Origin: Distichodus sexfasciatus
Taxonomy: Eukaryota; Chordata; Actinopteri; Characiformes; Distichodontidae
Direction: 5' to 3'
DNA length: 64,000 bases
Assembly (NCBI GenBank): GCA_032718565.1
Contig: JAVGVS010000294.1
Location: 90,001 to 154,000 of the forward strand
The notes beneath the pieces are model-generated. The model did no database searches, was not told where the DNA came from, and was given only the letters and a program-made list of their open reading frames with translations. Below are positions 1 to 12,600 of this stretch, piece after piece. Position 1 is the stretch's first letter, and each line of letters opens with the position of its first letter. The position numbers and the translations under genes were made by a program.

Positions 1-236
1 CCGGTGGGCGCCAGAATTCAGGCTGGGTTGTAGGGGATCAAATACTTATTTCACTCAATAAAATTCAAATTAATTTATAACTTTTATGTAGTGTGTTTTT
101 TCTGGATTTTTGGTTGATATTCTGTCTCTCTTCATTAAAATGAAACTACCGTAAAAATTAGAGACTTTTAATTTCTTTGTAAGTGGGCAAACGTACAAAA
201 TCAACAGGGGATCAAATAATTATTTCCCCCACTGTA
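1..236. mobile_element. Tc1-like transposon, one terminal end
   Basis: The window starts inside a Tc1/mariner element. The stretch from about 37 to 236 has the well-known fish Tc1 end, reading inward from 236 as TACAGTGGGGGAAATAATTA, and finishes at a TA target site at 235-236. No transposase frame is present here. The other end is outside the window. Confidence 0.75.
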
Positions 237-519
237 CATGCGTATTCTATATTGCAACTGGATGGTCCAAGTTGGTTTTGCCAACTGAATATTTTGGTTC
301 ACTAAGTTCTGAAAAATACCAAGTGAGATTGCTACTACAAATCTCTAGGCAAGATAGGGTGATAGCGCAACAAGAGTACCTACTCTCATACTGTGGACCT
401 CCAGTGTATTTATCCAAAGATTGTGTGATATTTCTTATCATTACCAATGAATCTAATTATGAGTAACAAAATCTAATAGGTCTCACCATAGGTGATCTTA
501 ACAATATTACTCTTTTCAG

Positions 520-636
520 GAATTGGATGCCAAGGAACGCTTCCAGGAAGCTGAGTATCATTACATAGAAGGACAGGAATGGAAGGCTGCAGTCAACATG
601 TATGGCACCAAATTTATGTGGGAGGAAGCCTATAGG
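520..636 (+). CDS. ift172: IFT172 exon (window exon 1)
   Basis: 117 nt, phase 0 at both ends. It encodes ELDAKERFQEAEYHY through WEEAYR. The acceptor is ttttcag and the donor is gtaggt. The real 5' end of the gene is outside the window. Confidence 0.93.
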
Positions 637-3600
637 GTAGGTGACAGTGAACGAATGCTATGTTTCCATTTTCAAAAAAAGCACTGTTAATGAATAAAAT
701 TACAATGTTTGTGCCCTTTTATACATATGATAAAAGCATTTAAGGAATACATTACCAATCATACTATTAATTGACTGAATACTTTTGTCAGCTAAACACT
801 GTTAGCATATTTTTTTTATTAAATTGCTTAATCTTTTATTGGCAGTAAATTCTTATTAAGATTATTTTAGCATTCATATTGATTGATGATTGATGAAAGG
901 CCACGTTCTATAGATTTAAAGCAATGAAATTTAAATTCTTTGCTTTGCCTCTGGAGACATCAGATTGCGTACACTAGACTTTTTCATGTCATGATTATTC
1001 TTCTTAGTCCTAGTATGTCATTAAAAAACCTAATGAACTCCCATTTTCTGTGTAACTATCCTTTAAATGTAATGCCACAACAGACAATTTCCTGTTTTTA
1101 GTTTATGTACATTTCCTGCACTCAGATACTAGTGTGTCAGATGATGTTTGGTATCTCAGGGTTTAATATACTGTATGTAGGTTGGCAACTGTAAAAATAA
1201 TTGATTAAGTATATTTTAATGATTTTATACTGTACTGTTCTTTATTACCTCTTCCTCTCTGTCTCTATCTATTCATGTCTGTCTCTCCTCTTAAAATATG
1301 TCAAAGCACACTGAATAACAACACCAACTATCTGGTACAGGTGTGCTGGAAGCTGGGACACAACAAAAATATGGACTGTCTGAGAGGCTCAAGTACTGGG
1401 TTGAGAAACACTGTTCATTTGATAGTGCCTGCCAGGTGATGATCATTTATCTGCAGTCCTTCTGACATTTTTCTTGGTATCTTTCATGTAAGGTGGCAAA
1501 GAGCCATGGAGGAGCCAGTGCCCACAAACAGGTGGCATACCTTTGGGCCAAGAGTCTAGGAGGAGAGGCAGCAGTCAAACTGCTCAACAAGTTTGGCTTG
1601 CTGGAGACTGCTATCGATTTCGCTGCAGAAAACCGGTAAAGAACATATTTAAATATTCAATCTTGATGTCATCATGTTATCGCCATGTCATAGTATAAAT
1701 GCCTCACTGAAGACAGTTCTTACATTATACAGGGAATTATGGCTGGATCTATTACAGTTATTTTATTATATTATTATATTGTAAGTAATCTTTACAAGGG
1801 GTGCTATACTACACGCATGAGAGATGATGGTTATAACTTAGATCAAAATCAGTGATATTACCTTTTTCACATTCTCATGTTTGGTGCATTATGCTGCTAT
1901 TACATGAAAGTAGGTGAAGAAAGCTTATAAAGTGATCAGAGAGCAAATCAATGGAAAATGTAGGATAGTTTTAAGTGAAAAATGTTGAGGATGTTTGTAT
2001 AAGACAACTGTTTTTTTGTTTTTTTACTTATAATTTTTTTAAATATTTTAGTTAATAAAAAAATACCAAATAAAATAATTTTTCAGCACATTTTCCCCCC
2101 AAAAAAACTTTTTTAAATCGTCATTTTAAATAAGTCATTGCTGTTATCTTTATGTTCCCCCTTAGTTCTTTTGATTTTGCATTTGAACTGGCCCGTCTCT
2201 CCATGAAACAGAAGATCTCTCAAATTCATCTCAAGCATGCCATGCATCTGGAAGATGAGGTATATGTTTGCATGACACTATTTCTCAGTCATAAATTACC
2301 TGTAAATCCTGTGACTGAGCTCTTCTTGACCATGTTAAACCCAGTGTATTTAAGCTCCTGTCTTGGGTCATATAACTGGTGTTCTTGTGCCACCCAGAAT
2401 AACAGTAATATGTCACTTTCAAGGGCAAGTTCAGTGAAGCAAGTTCAGAGTTCATCAAAGCAAGAAAGCCAAAGGAGGCTGTGCTCATGTAAGTGACTTC
2501 TCCATACATATTTATCTTTACAGCCAATATTCTATGATTGTTTTAAAGAGACTAAATTATTGCTGCTTTGAATGCTTCTAACCTAAGACCTATCTTTTCA
2601 TACATCCTGACACATTAATAAGAAAGCTACATTTTGTGTATATAAGTTACAGCACTGTGCAAAAGTTTTAGGCAGGTGTGAAAAAATGATATAAACAAAG
2701 AATGCTTTCAAAAATGGAAGTGTTAATCATTTATCTTCATCAATCAACAAAATGCAGTGAATGAACAAAAAAGAAATCTAAATCAAATCAATATTTGGTG
2801 TGACCACCCTTTGCCTTCATAACAGCATCAATTCTTCTAGGTACACTTGCACACAGTTTTTGAAGGAACTCAGCTGGTAGGTTATTCCAAACATCTTGGA
2901 GAATTAACCACAGATCTATAATCCTATAATCCTAGAAAATAATATAATGACTACAAAATAATATGACTATAATCCTACAAAATCCCTGACTTTGTGCAAG
3001 TGTACCTATAAGAATTGATGCTGGTTTGAAGGCAAAAGGTAGTAACACCAAATATTAATTTGATTTAGATTTTTCTTTTGTTCGCTCACATTTTGTAAAT
3101 TGATAAAAATAAACAATCATTATTTATATTTCTGAAAGCATTCTTTGTTTACAGCATTTTTTCACACCTGCCTAAAACTTTTGCACAGTACTGTATGTCC
3201 ACACACTATAATTTTTCTATTCTTTTCCTGCTTTTCATGTTGACTTTTAATAAGACACGTACATGCATATACTGCTGGTGTAATTTTAAAAGTTAAAAAT
3301 AGAATGTGCCAGGTAGGAATTAGCTAAAGGAGCGAAGAAGAGGATACGCTGGTTTTAAGTAGAGGTGTGAATCTTCACTGGTCTCACAACTCAATTATGA
3401 TTATCTTTGATTCAATGTGATATCTGGACTTCCGGCGGCGCCACGAGCAGGCAGCGGCTATCAGCGCCCCAGCGAATTCAGTGTTTATACTGCAATTCTC
3501 GTTCGTCTTGTTTACTTTCCGCTTTGTTTGTGATCAAGTTACGATGCGTATCACCTACGACACACACATACTGCTCCAAATCAGAAAAAAATGCACAATT

Positions 3601-6600
3601 CCACCGCCAAATCTGCCGTCGGAGAAGCTACCGAGCCTGGGCGAGACGGCCTGGCGCAGCTGGCCGAAACAGAAGCGTTGCTCACGAAAACAAAAACATG
3701 GCAAGCGCGCAGGTGCTAGTGTGAGGTTAAAAGCTAACCCGGCCCGACTGGCACTTCCATCTGTCCTACTCCCCAACGTCCGGTCACTGGACAACAAAAT
3801 GGACTACCTGTGGCTCCAGCAGTCAAGCCAGCGTGAGATAAAGAACTGCTACATCTTTATTTTCATGGAAACGTGGCTGAACGTGGACATCGCGGACTCA
3901 GCTATCCAGCTAAATGGGCTAGCATGCTATCGGGCCAACAGAGAAGCCTCTTTGTCCAGTAAGAGCCGTGGAGGTGGTTTGTGCGTCTACATGAACAAAC
4001 TCTGGTGCTCACCACTGCTCACCACAGATAGAGTTTTTGGTCATAAAGTCCCGCCCAATCTACCTCCCAAGAGAATTCTCCGTGGTGCTAGTTGTAGCCA
4101 TGTACCTACCACCTAGTGCTAATGCTAACCTGGCGCTAGCTGACTTGTACAAGGCTATTAACAAGCTCCAGAACGCGCACCCGGACGGATTTTTCATCAT
4201 TGCTGGCGACTTCCATGCCTCCCACCCCCGACCAGATCATCTCTCTGCCTGCAGCTGACATGAGAAGAACCTTCACCAAGGTCACCCCACGAAAAGCTGC
4301 CGGTCCAGACAACATTCCAGGTTGTGTGCTCAGAGACTGCGCTGATCAGCTGGCTGAGGTCTTCACAGACATCTTTAACACATCACTGAGCCAGATGACC
4401 GTCCCAACATGCTTCAAATCCACCACCATCATCCCAGTACCAAAGAATTCTTCAGTATCCTGCCTGAATGACTACTGTCCCATCGCTCTGACCCCCATCA
4501 CCGTGAAGTGCTTTGAGAGACTTGTCATGGCACAGGTGAGAGGCAACCTCCCCCACTCACTGGATCCGCTGCAGTTTGTCTATTACATAAACAGGTCAAC
4601 TGAGGACGCCATATCCACTGCACTTCACCTTTCCCTCTCTCACTTGGACAGTAAAGACTCCTTTGTCAGATTGCTGTTCTTAGACTTTAGTTCTGCATTC
4701 AACACCATCATTCCCCAAAGACTGTGTGTGAAACTGAGCGGATAGGGACTGAGCACTTCATTTTGCAACTGGATACTGGATTTCCTGTCAGAGAGGCCTC
4801 AGTCCATCCGAATCGGCGACAACGTTTCCAGCACCATCAGACTGAGCACAGGAGCTCCTCAGGGCTGCGTGCTCAGTCCACTTCTGCTCACACTCCTAAT
4901 CCACGACTGCACCGCCCTGCACAGCTCAAAGCACATCGTCAAATTCGCCAACGACACGACCGTGGTGGGGCTCATCAGCAACAACGATGAGTCGGCATAC
5001 AGAGATGAGGTTCAGTGGCTGGCTGCCTGGTGCAGTGAGAACAACCTGTTGCTGAATGTGGACAAAACCAAGGAAATGATTGTTGATTTCAGGAAAACTC
5101 GCCCCACCCACACACCCCTCAGCATCCACGGTTCCATGGTTGAGACTGTCAAAAACACCAAGTTCCTGGGAGTTGACATCTCAGATGACCTCACCTGGAC
5201 CACCAACACCACCTCCATCACCAGAAAAGCGCAGCAGCGTCTCCACTTGCTGAGACGGCTGAAGCGAGCCAACCTCCCTCCTCCCACCCTCACCGTGTTC
5301 TACAGGGGCACCATAGAGAGCGTCCTGACCAGCTGCATCTCTGTCTGGTTCGGAAACAGCACTGTTGCCGATAACAGGCGGCTTCAAAGGATTGTCAGAG
5401 CAGCTGGCAACATCATCGGTATGTCTCTCCCGCCACTGCAGGACATCTTCTACAAATGCTGCATCAGGAGGGCCTTGTGCATTGTGCTTGACCCGTCACA
5501 TCCTTCACATGGACTCTTTACACTCCTCCCATCCGGCAGACGCTATCGCAGCATGAGAACTCGATCCACCAGGATGCGTGATAGCTTTTTCCCACAAGCT
5601 GTTAGACTCCTGAACACACTTCCTGCCCTCACACTTCCCCCCACACACACACCCGGACTGTGAACTAACTGACTCTGTTGCACCACTGCACTTTACACAT
5701 CACCGTCACGGTGATGCACTTTATTTTTGCTGCTATACGGACTATTTCCTCTTCAAATGACTGTTGACACAACACTGCAATAAATGTTTTTGCACTGCTG
5801 CCACTATTTGCCCAAATACTGAACATTGAATGTATAAATAGACTGGATATAGAATTCTTGTCACACTATAACTGTTTCTAACCCTTTGCACATCCAGTGT
5901 AAAAGTGTAAAAGTCAATTCCACATTGTAGGTAATACTGCATCCAAACTGTCTCTCTATCTATCTCTATTTCTAATTCTAGTTCTAGTTTAAAGTTATAT
6001 TTAATATTCCATGTCTAGTTTAAAATGTAATGTAGTTTAATTATTAATTATATTTATTATTGTTTATTCCATGTGCCTTAATTGTTCTTTGTTCCCTTTT
6101 TCGTACTGCACTGTTGAACTGGAGCCACGTCGTTTCGTCTCTCTATGTATCTGTACAGTATATAACAGAGATGACAAAGTTTACTTTGACATTTGACTTT
6201 GATATCTCAATGCATCACAGTACATCCCATCAATTTTTCTACATTATTTCATATTGCCTGCAGATTGGGCAGCCATTGTTGCTACTGGGATGTTATTTTT
6301 AATTAGAATTTTATGTCATAGCCTGAAAATCACCAAGCGGTGTCATTAAGATATAATCCAGGGGTTTTCAACTGCTTCTGTGTCAGGAATCATCACTCAG
6401 GACTAAGCAGTCTCAGTGTGGAAATGTGGAAATGGAATTTTTTTCTATTATTTTTGATGTTTGCGTTAAATTAATTATTCATAAAGATGCTCAAATCATT
6501 TCGAAATGTTAAATAAATCAAATGAAATAATAAAAAAGGTGATTTCAGTAGGGAAACTGGATTGCATGTAATGAACAGTGCTCACATGAACACAAAGCGT

Positions 6601-9600
6601 GTACACAACTTTTTGCCAAGTTTTGCGATAATCAGACGAACGGTGTCAGAGTTCATTTTAGTTCGAATTTGAGTTTTTACAAAATGGCGGGTAATTTTTG
6701 CAGGTGGAAATGGACGTGCCCATATCCATTAGATTCGGGAGCTTCCAGGGACTCAGGGGAAAAATAATCTCAAATTTATCCAACACTGTTCTGGAGATAC
6801 AAGCTAAAACATATATTGGTTTGTAATAGCGCCATCTATAGGCAGACATGTGCCATTTTTGGTCTCTGATGTCTGACATGCAGTCCTGATCAGTCCACCA
6901 AAGGGTTTCGCTATAACGTGCAGTTTAGGTTGTGGTCGGATATACTAACATGTTTCAGTTATAGCGCCCCCTATTGATCAGATTGCACCATCTTTAGCTC
7001 AAAGTGTGCACAAAGTCTACCAAGTTTGGTTTTGTTTAGATGTTTTCTGAGAAGATATAGAATCAGAATCAGAAAACTTTATTCATCCCAAAGGAAAATG
7101 CTCACATCACGACTGCACAATTCACAAAGACATAAGGACAGAACAATAAGTACCTAGAAAAAAATAGTTAAACCTAAAATAAAAATGCTCAGATAAAACC
7201 TTAGTACAATAAATAGAATAGGCTATGTTGCCCTAAAAAGTACCTTCTATGAGTAAAATCTGAAACTATGAAAAGTAATTGCTAAAAAAATAGGATATAG
7301 ATTCTAGATGTATTAAGAGTAAATGTGTTGCACATAAAGATATATTGCACAGTATAGGATGTATTGCACATAGAGATGTATAGATATATATTGCACAGTA
7401 TAAAGTATAGTTAAAGTTATTGTGCACATTATTGTAAGGGAGCGTGACGGAGGGAGCGGTTATAGAGTCTGATTGCTGTGGGAAGGAAGGCTTTTAGGTG
7501 TCGTTCAGTGGAGCACTTTACGCTGATGAGTCTGTGACTGGAAGTGCTTTCCAGCTCAGTCACCACACTGTGGAGTGGGTGATTGGTGTTGTCCATGATG
7601 GCCTGGTCTGGACAGTGTTCTTTTTTCAGCCACCGTCTCTAGAGTGTCTAGTTCCCCACCCACCACAGAGCCTGATCAAATTGTTCAGTCTCTTAGCATC
7701 AGCCTCTTTCAAGCTGCCACCCGAACACACCACAGCATAGAAAATGGCACTTGCCACCACAGACTCATAGAACATCTGGAACATGGAGTTGCACTCTAAA
7801 GGATCTGAGTCTCTGTAGGAGATACATCCTACTTTGACCTTTCTTGTGGGTAGCCACTGAGTGTTTTGACCAGTCCAGTTTATTATCCATATGCAGACCA
7901 AGGTATTTGTATTCCTGAACAATCTCCACATCGACCCACTGATAGGCAGGGGAGAGACAGGAGGCTGTGATCTTCTCAGGTCTTCTACCAGTTCTTTTGT
8001 CTTGCTGATATTGAGCTACAGCTGATTCAGCTCACACCAGTCAACAAAACTGTCCACAGTCCTTCTGTATTCCATATCCTCCTCTTTCCTGATATCTATC
8101 ACTGAATCATCTGAGAATTTCTGCAGGTGACAGCCCTCTGTGTTGTGTCTAAAGTCGGATGTGTACAGGGTGAAGAGGAATGGTGATAAAACAGTCCCTT
8201 GAGGAGCTCCGGTACTGCACTGCACTGTTTCAGACACACAGCCGTGCAGCCTCACGTACTGTGGCCTGTCAGTGAGATAGTCCATGATCCAAGAGACTAA
8301 GGGAGCCTGAACCTGCATCGCAGAAAGTTTACTTCAACACCATTCAGCCAGCCCAGTTGGGGAGTAAGCTCTCTGCGATGCAGGTTATAGCAAGGGATCT
8401 AGTGATGGCTTGACCAGTGGGCGTAGTGAATTCAGGACCAGCCTCTCAAAGACCTTCATGCTGTGTGAGGTGAGTGCAACAGGCCTGTAGTCTGATGGGG
8501 CACTGGAGCGAGCCTTCTTTGGCACAGGGACCAAGCAAGAGGTTTTCTACAGCACTGGAACCTTCATTATACTGAGGCTTAAGTTGAAGATCCTCAGCAG
8601 TACTCCACATAGCTGAGTAGCGCACAGCTTGACCACCTGTGGACTTATGCTGTCTGGGCCAGATGGAGTCTGCGTAGTTCTCTTCTCACTTGGTCCTCAG
8701 TGATGGTGATGGCTGGTGCAGGGGTGTTAGAAGTGTTCTCGAGAGTGGGTGGGAGCTCTAGCAGAGATGGTGGGGGGAAAGAAAGGTCAGATGTGGAGTT
8801 GCATCCTGGAGGGGCGTTGGTGTAGTAGGGCAGAGAAACGTTGATATAGGAGGGTAGAGAAATGTTGCAAATATTGAGGGTCGTGTTGGAGCTGGATGTG
8901 ACATTGTCAAACCTGTTAAAGAACTGGTTGAGTCCATTAGCCCTCTCGACATCTCCATCCGTCACATGGCAGGTGGATTTAAAGCCAGTAATTGTCTTCA
9001 TGCCCCTCCACACATCTCATATAGGCTTTAGAGAAATGATGGGTCATGCCTAGAATATAAATTGATTCAAAGGGTTATGAACTATTGTGTTTATGGGAGG
9101 GAGTCACAAAGTGTTTATTCAAGTTATATTAGACATGAAGGGTAGAAATGAAGGGTACAAATGTCATTGTAATAGGCCATGTCCACTTTAAGCAATCATA
9201 GCCATATTTTAGGAATTGACTCGGTAGTGCAGGTAGATGGTCTACCAAACTTCAGATTTTTATCTTGAGCGGTTCTTGAGATACTAACATTTCAGTAACA
9301 GCACCTGCTATTGATCAGATTGTACCGTCTTAGGCTGGTGTCCAAGCTTGGAGTTTACCTGAAGTCTACCAAGTTTGGTTTTGTTTGGATGTTTTTCTGA
9401 GAAGATATAAGCTTTAGAGTAGTTATGGGCCACACATAGAATATGAGTAGATGCATAACTTCGTAACGCTTTGAGTTATCAAAATTCTGTACCCAACTTT
9501 TGCCACGACAGAGCCTAGATGAAGTGAAGTTTTAGCCATATTTTAGGGACTGACTTTTGAGTGGGGATAGATAAAGTCTATCAAATTTCAGATTTTTGTC

Positions 9601-12600
9601 TTGAGTCTTTCTTGAGATACACGCATGTATCAGTTATAATGCCACCTATTGATCAGGCGGCCGCGCCGGTGCTTAAACCCCGTTAATAACTGCTCGCAGT
9701 ACTACAACACTACAAGGTACAGTCCCTGAGTTGGCTTTAGCAGATAAAGTGGCATTCTGCTCAAGAACATTTATGAAAGCAGAATAGCTCTATGCCAGTT
9801 TAAGAATTAGTCTGGTTAAAAAAGATTTACCTGCTTAGTTCCCAGTTATTTGCATTTTTCATTTTATTTATGGCATTTAGCAGATGCTCTTATCCAGAGC
9901 AACTTCCATTTCCCAATTACAGGAAGAGCCTCCCTGTAGCAACTTGGGGTTAAGGGTCTGGCTCAGAGACCCAGCGGTGGTAGTGCTGGTAGTGACCTCT
10001 TGTTCCAGAGGCAAGTTCCAGAGGCAACCACTAGGCCACAATTTGCCCACATTTTCGTCCCGTGGTAATTACAGTCCCCTAGTAACTAATAAACACTATT
10101 GCCATGTTGGCATGTTGTGCCAGAGAGATATTAGTGTGCTTGTAAAACATGTCACTCACAGTCCAAACAACCAGATTTAATACTGTAAGTAGCTGATTGG
10201 GTAAATGCATATAAATAATCCTGGCACATACTCTGACCATTTACTCAATACCTTCTGGACCTTTACCTTTGCAGGTAAAATATACTGAGCTTGCAGGCTT
10301 GTGGTGATGATGGAGTTTTGTGTGTGTCTAGGTACATTCATATCCAAGACTGGAGTGAAGCCCAGAGAGTGGCAGAAGCCCATGACCCAGAAAGTGTGGC
10401 CGAGGTGCTGGTGGGACAGGCCAAATTCTCTTTTGAGCAGAAAGACTTTCAGAAAGCTGAAGCTTTCTGCCTACGAGCCCAGAGACCTGAGCTAGCTGTG
10501 AAGTACTACAAGGTAAGATTTCTAACTTCCCATTCTCTTAACAGTAATTTCCTATGACCTAATAAATAGTTATGAATTATTGTAGACACCACATCATCCA
10601 TATTTCGACAGTCATTGCATCATTTAGTCCAGACTTTCTCGGTCCCTTTGGGGTCTTGACACATTGGTATTTTACTGCATCAGGTGATCACGTGAAGAAA
10701 GCCCTGCTTGGGCTTGTCACCACTGGCATGAATTCCTTTTACTTATGACACATTTGGTTGAAAATTCAACAAAATATTTAGCAGCCATTCCACGTATGGT
10801 TCAGACTAGGGAATCCTTTTGAAAATAAGCAGGTCTAAAAAAGGTAGACATAAAACTAAGGTCCTAGTTCTCTGAGTTCATAATAAATCTGGACATTTTT
10901 CCTAAAACAGTAAGGGTGGAACCCCAATGTCACAGTTATATTTCTCACAATGGCCCTTTCAAATCTGCCCTCCAGATCAGCTGTTAGATTATCCAGGTGG
11001 AATTATACAGTGGTGCTGGTTGAATTGGTTCCCATTAACTCTGTAAAGTGTTCTGAGTATTTAATAAAGTATTATATTTACTTCAAGTATTACTATGTAG
11101 TGTTTTTTCATGTATTATATCATAGTAAAATGGATTTGTGGATTATTAGCCATGTCGTTAATGCACCATAAATTGTCCCCTTTTTCAAATTGTCAGTCCA
11201 TTTGCAATCTCACTGCACAGTATCGTATTAGTCAGTCTGTCTAAAACACCTACCCAGTCATAATTAATAACCCTATTCCTCCCTCTTTTCATTTGTAGAT
11301 TGTAAGAAAATGTGCTCGGTTACTTTCGTAACCTCAGTTCCCTGAGATATGGGAACGAGTACTGCGTCGTAAGACGCTGTATGGGAAAAACTCTTTTTTC
11401 CTCCTCAACTGAAGCCTTTTTCAATCACGCAGTGAAACTGCACGCCCATTGGTTCGTACAGTGTAATAAAACGAACCAATGACTTGGCGGCGGCGATGAG
11501 CGAGCCAATGGCTGAGCCGCTTGCCCAAGCTGCTTGCCCGAGCCCGGCCGAGTGGGCGGGGCTTCTTTACGGGCTATATAAGCGGCTGTCGCGCTGCCGC
11601 CACTCAAGATTTCTTCGAATGAAGCGACTGAGGTGTGCAGCACATAGCACGGCCAGGAACGCAGTACTCGTTCCCATATCTCAGGGAACCGAGGTTACGA
11701 AAGTAACCGAGTACATTCCCTGTCGATATTCCATTCATACTGCGTCATAAGAAGCTGTATGGGAACCAGTACAATCACGGCATGTTATGATGGGGAATGA
11801 CTCAAAACATGACTCACGTGGGGGGACCCAGGGGAGTTCAAAAATATACACCAAGCACAGGTTGAGCCCAGGGGGTCCTCCATGGTTTGGGTGCCGTCCC
11901 AGTTGGTGCCGAAAGATACGGGCCCAGAGAAAGTAGGGACTTGAACAATGCTGGTCAAGTAATCCTGGAGACCACTTAATCAGTCTAGGTGACGGACTAA
12001 GCAGAGAGGACTCTGGACTGCAAAGCGGGGACATCCAGGTTGTAAAACCTGATAAGTTTGGACGGCGAGGACCACCCGGCCGCCACACAAATCTTGGAGA
12101 TGGATACCCCGCTGGACCACGCCCAGGGAGAGGCAATGCCTCTGGTGCAGTGGGCTCTGACTCCAGTGGGGCGCTGCAAGCCCAAGGAGGAGTAGGCCAA
12201 GGCAATAGCCTCTACTATCCACCTGGAAAGCCTCTGCTTCGTAACCGGGCGACCCTTAGTGCGGCTACCGAAGCCGACAAAAAGCTGTTCTGAACTCCTG
12301 AATGAGGCAGAATGCTCGAGCCCTTAAGGACCTGACGGGGCAGAGCAGACATAAGTCCTGGTCATCCGTCGAGGCTCCAAACGGAGTTGAGAGCACCATA
12401 GGAACATAACCCAGCTTCGGTTTCAGGACAACTCTGGAGTCATTGGGCCCGAATTCCAGGCCAGCCAGGTTGACAGAGAGGGCCTGTAGATCCCCTACCT
12501 GTTTAACTGACACCAGTGCCAAAAGCAGGGCGGTTTTAAACTAGAGCAATCTCAAGCTCGAGGAGTGCAGTGGTTCGAATGGGGGCCCCTTCAGGACCCT

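Noticed and set aside
1335..1440. Possible extra IFT172 exon
   Set aside because: Window exon 1 joins exon 2 in phase with the known protein order (WEEAYR-VAKSHGG). An exon here would break this, and it lacks a matching family segment.
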